64,000 nucleotides of DNA from positions 395,750-459,749 of the forward strand of contig JAKVOA010000001.1 in NCBI GenBank assembly GCA_022483045.1, given 5' to 3'. Numbering within the stretch: the first letter of the stretch is position 1; each line of letters starts with the position of its first letter. The notes beneath the pieces were generated by a model that saw nothing but the letters and a program-made list of their open reading frames with translations, did no database searches and was not told the origin of the DNA. Shown here one piece after another: positions 62,147-64,000 of this stretch. Both the position numbers and the translations under genes were made by a program. The DNA comes from Oscillospiraceae bacterium. GTDB taxonomy: Bacteria > Bacillota > Clostridia > Oscillospirales > Acutalibacteraceae.

Positions 62147-62953
62147 TCAGCCGTTTTCTGTTTGCTTTTTTCCGCAGCCGCCGCTGCCGGATTCGCTTAC
62201 GCGGGGCGGGAAAAAGGAATCGGTGGGGAAATCGATGCGCTTAAACATTTCGCAGGGATTGTCGCTGGCGGGCGTGCACTCTTTGCTGGGAATGCAGAAA
62301 TCATATGCAGGAATCAGCATTTGCACATTGCGTACGACCTGTACAATAGAGAACAGGCCAATGGTAACAAACACGCTGCGCCCGCACTCAAAGTCAAAGT
62401 CGCCGCCAAAGCGCTCGCACAGGTCATCGGGTATTTTGCAGCCCGTGCGCGGGCCCGGGCGAGAGTCGGCTACCCGGGCGGAAAGCCCAACCGGCTGTGC
62501 CACCTGGCACACTGCTTTGGGCAGGGCACGGGTATCTGTGCTATTTTCTGCAGCAGAGCAGGGTGTCGTGCTGGTAAAGACTTTTACATCGCCGTCACTG
62601 CCGTACAGAATTGCTTTTTTGGTAAACAGCGCAATGCCGTTTACTTTAATGGGGCAGGTGGCGGGTGCCGTGTAGGCATCCAGGCAGATATCAAAGGCAA
62701 AGGTCATGTCAATGGAGTAGAAACCTTTATTGTAAGGCACCGGCTCCATATTCATGTAAACCGTCAGCACGTCTACGCTGCGCAGGCGTACACTGACGCA
62801 CCGCTCAATAATCGAGCGCTGCGCCTTTGTAAAGCACACCGGCAGGTCTTCCAGGCAGTCCTTTGCGCTGCAGGAATCATAGACCCGCTGCGCGTCAATG
62901 CAGACCGCTTCTCTTGCATTTGCGGCACGCAGTTCCTCGTTTGCTTCGTTCAT
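62147..62953 (-). CDS. Conserved Cys-rich protein of unknown function
   Basis: The 268-residue protein has 16 cysteines, no signal peptide and no transmembrane segment. Near the N-terminus it reads CIDAQRVYDSCSAKDCLEDL, followed by beta-rich segments such as LRSVDVLTVYMNMEPVPY. A family name is not recognised with confidence; proteins of this look occur in spore-forming Clostridia, so a structural or spore-associated role is possible but unproven. The tail is Gly/Ser-rich. The start ATG has AGGAGG upstream. It is convergent with pcrA and divergent from thyX. Confidence 0.8.
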   Translation of the reverse strand: MNEANEELRAANAREAVCIDAQRVYDSCSAKDCLEDLPVCFTKAQRSIIERCVSVRLRSVDVLTVYMNMEPVPYNKGFYSIDMTFAFDICLDAYTAPATCPIKVNGIALFTKKAILYGSDGDVKVFTSTTPCSAAENSTDTRALPKAVCQVAQPVGLSARVADSRPGPRTGCKIPDDLCERFGGDFDFECGRSVFVTIGLFSIVQVVRNVQMLIPAYDFCIPSKECTPASDNPCEMFKRIDFPTDSFFPPRVSESGSGGCGKKQTENG

Positions 62954-63065
62954 ATCAAAATCCTCCTATCAGGCAAAATGGTTCTCGCTCTGTACCATCT
63001 TATGGCGCAGAAAGAAAAACGTTACGCTTTGGGGGCCATGTTTTGCCGCCGGGGAAATCAATCAG

Positions 63066-63094
63066 TTGAATCTGGAATAGAAGTTTGCTATAAT
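63066..63094 (+). promoter_or_regulatory. Promoter of thyX-tmk
   Basis: TTGAAT (63066-63071), 17 bases, TATAAT (63089-63094). Confidence 0.82.
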
Positions 63095-63152
63095 ATAATA
63101 ATCCTTTCGACAACATTTGTTTTACAGAAATTATTTTGGGGGTTTCTTTGCC

Positions 63153-63932
63153 ATGCCGCATGTAGAACTGCTTACCTATACGTATCTGCCGGAAAAGACC
63201 GTCGCTTCTGCGGCGAAACTCTGCTATTCCCCCTCTGATATTGACGAAATACAGAAGGGAATGACCGATGAGTGCATTTCTCATTTTGTCGATGTCCTTA
63301 TGCAGAACCATCATGAAAGCCCGATTGAGCATGCCTCTTTTACCTTTGGCATCGAGGGTGTTTCGCGCTCTTTTCTGGCGCAGCTGACCCGCCACCGCAT
63401 TGCAAGCTACAGCGTGCAGAGCCAGCGCTATGTTGCAGAGAGCCATTTTTCTTATGTGTTGCCGCCGGAAATTGAGGCCATTCCCGAGGCGAAAGAGGAG
63501 TACCTGCATGCCATGGAAGAGGACCAGCGCCACTATGACCGCCTGTCAGAGCTGCTGAAAGCAAAACACAAAGCTGCTTTGCTCAAAGCGGGCCTTACGG
63601 AAAAGGCCGCCGACAGCAAGGCACAAAAAATGGCCAATGAAGATGCACGCTTTGTACTGCCGAATGCCTGCACGACAAAGATTATCTGCACCATGGATGC
63701 GCGCAGCCTGCTGCACTTTTTCTCACTGCGCTGCTGCAACCGTGCCCAGTGGGAAATCCGCGCGGTAGCGGAGCAGATGCTGTGGCTGGTGCGCGAAGCG
63801 GCGCCGCATCTGTTTCAAAAGGCCGGTCCGCCGTGCTTAAACGGCGCCTGCCCCGAGGGGAAAATGAGCTGTGGAAAACAGGAAGAAATGCGCGCACATT
63901 ATGCGGCAAAAGAAAGTGAGAAAAATGGGTAA
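63153..63932 (+). CDS. thyX: Flavin-dependent thymidylate synthase ThyX
   Basis: ThyX methylates dUMP to dTMP with methylene-tetrahydrofolate and FAD/NADPH. The 259-residue protein has the ThyX motif RHRIASYSVQSQRYV (R-H-R-x7-S-x-R form) and a leading HESPIEHASFTF region. ATG 63153 has GGGGG 10 bases upstream; the frame opens earlier at 63117 without a ribosome site. The gene overlaps tmk by 8 bases, placing dTMP synthesis and dTMP phosphorylation in one operon. Confidence 0.96.
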   Translation: MPHVELLTYTYLPEKTVASAAKLCYSPSDIDEIQKGMTDECISHFVDVLMQNHHESPIEHASFTFGIEGVSRSFLAQLTRHRIASYSVQSQRYVAESHFSYVLPPEIEAIPEAKEEYLHAMEEDQRHYDRLSELLKAKHKAALLKAGLTEKAADSKAQKMANEDARFVLPNACTTKIICTMDARSLLHFFSLRCCNRAQWEIRAVAEQMLWLVREAAPHLFQKAGPPCLNGACPEGKMSCGKQEEMRAHYAAKESEKNG

Positions 63933-64000
63933 ACTGCTGGTACTGGAAGGACTGGACGGCAGTGGCAAACAGACCCAGGCGGAAATGCTCTGCCAGGCGC
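63925..64000 (+). CDS. tmk: Thymidylate kinase, 5' part (runs off the window)
   Basis: About 25 codons from ATG 63925 to the window end read MGKLLVLEGLDGSGKQTQAE and on, with the P-loop GLDGSGKQTQ diagnostic of Tmk. It phosphorylates dTMP to dTDP, the step after ThyX. It starts inside the end of thyX (8-base overlap) with GTGAG upstream. The rest of the gene lies outside the window. Confidence 0.9.
   Translation, partial: MGKLLVLEGLDGSGKQTQAEMLCQA

Noticed and set aside
62117-63238. 373-codon plus-strand frame over the Cys-rich gene and thyX 5' end
   Set aside because: Antisense to the Cys-rich gene, crosses the thyX promoter, and has no family match.

Overview
The window looks like a chromosomal core segment of a low-to-mid GC Firmicute of the class Clostridia, probably the Oscillospiraceae/Ruminococcaceae lineage. 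Support: an mraZ-to-ftsZ division/wall cluster with a PASTA-bearing transpeptidase, consensus sigma-A promoters with 17-base spacers, AGGAGG-type ribosome sites, a CIRCE element, a group B-type [FeFe] hydrogenase, CdaA/CdaR, an alpha2-type glycyl-tRNA synthetase, ThyX, and YesM/YesN-type sugar regulation. The genus call is inference. No insertion sequence, phage gene or CRISPR array was seen; one tRNA (Pro, TGG) is present.

Region by region: 1-1.5 kb is the 3' part of groEL. 1.6-14.3 kb is the division and wall (dcw) cluster: mraZ, rsmH, ftsL, PASTA-PBP, a small Mur-ligase-like protein, mraY, ftsW, murG, murA, ftsQ and ftsZ. It has internal promoters before mraY and ftsZ, and four phased GTGG repeats just after the mraZ start point. 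14.4-19.4 kb holds corA, an orphan fumarase beta subunit, a cation efflux carrier and htpG under promoter plus CIRCE. 19.5-22.5 kb holds a gtrA-glyS operon and a flavodoxin/ferredoxin fusion. 22.7-28.8 kb holds tRNA-Pro and an A/T-richer sugar-response island (response regulator, sensor kinase, lipoprotein, two permeases). 29-33.5 kb holds glpK-glpF behind a leader terminator and an SOS-type dinB. 33.7-38.6 kb holds the hydrogenase, mutY, a NYN/OST-HTH protein and a polysaccharide deacetylase. 38.7-42.4 kb holds a phosphate permease with its DUF47 partner, a HAD phosphatase and a GH25 lysozyme. 42.4-45.7 kb holds a HAD-IspD fusion, ispF, and a DUF3343/cysteine-desulfurase-like pair. 45.7-56.2 kb holds cdaA-cdaR, recJ-relA, an MBL hydrolase, hemZ, a nucleoside kinase and a zinc-ribbon protein. 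56.5-64 kb holds a radical SAM protein with an AraC regulator, an orphan OadG-like protein, a UvrD/PcrA helicase, a Cys-rich protein, thyX and the start of tmk.

Together these cover wall precursor synthesis and septation, proteostasis, nucleotide and isoprenoid supply, second messengers ((p)ppGpp, c-di-AMP), DNA repair, and uptake of sugars, glycerol and phosphate. The genes are mostly ordinary. The points that stand out are the Mur-ligase-like fragment in the dcw cluster, the HAD-IspD fusion, the DUF3343-desulfurase pair, the orphan OadG and fumarase beta proteins, the radical SAM/AraC pair, the Cys-rich protein, and several well-resolved operators (MraZ repeats, CIRCE, paired LexA boxes, 11-bp repeats before pit, a leader terminator before glpK).
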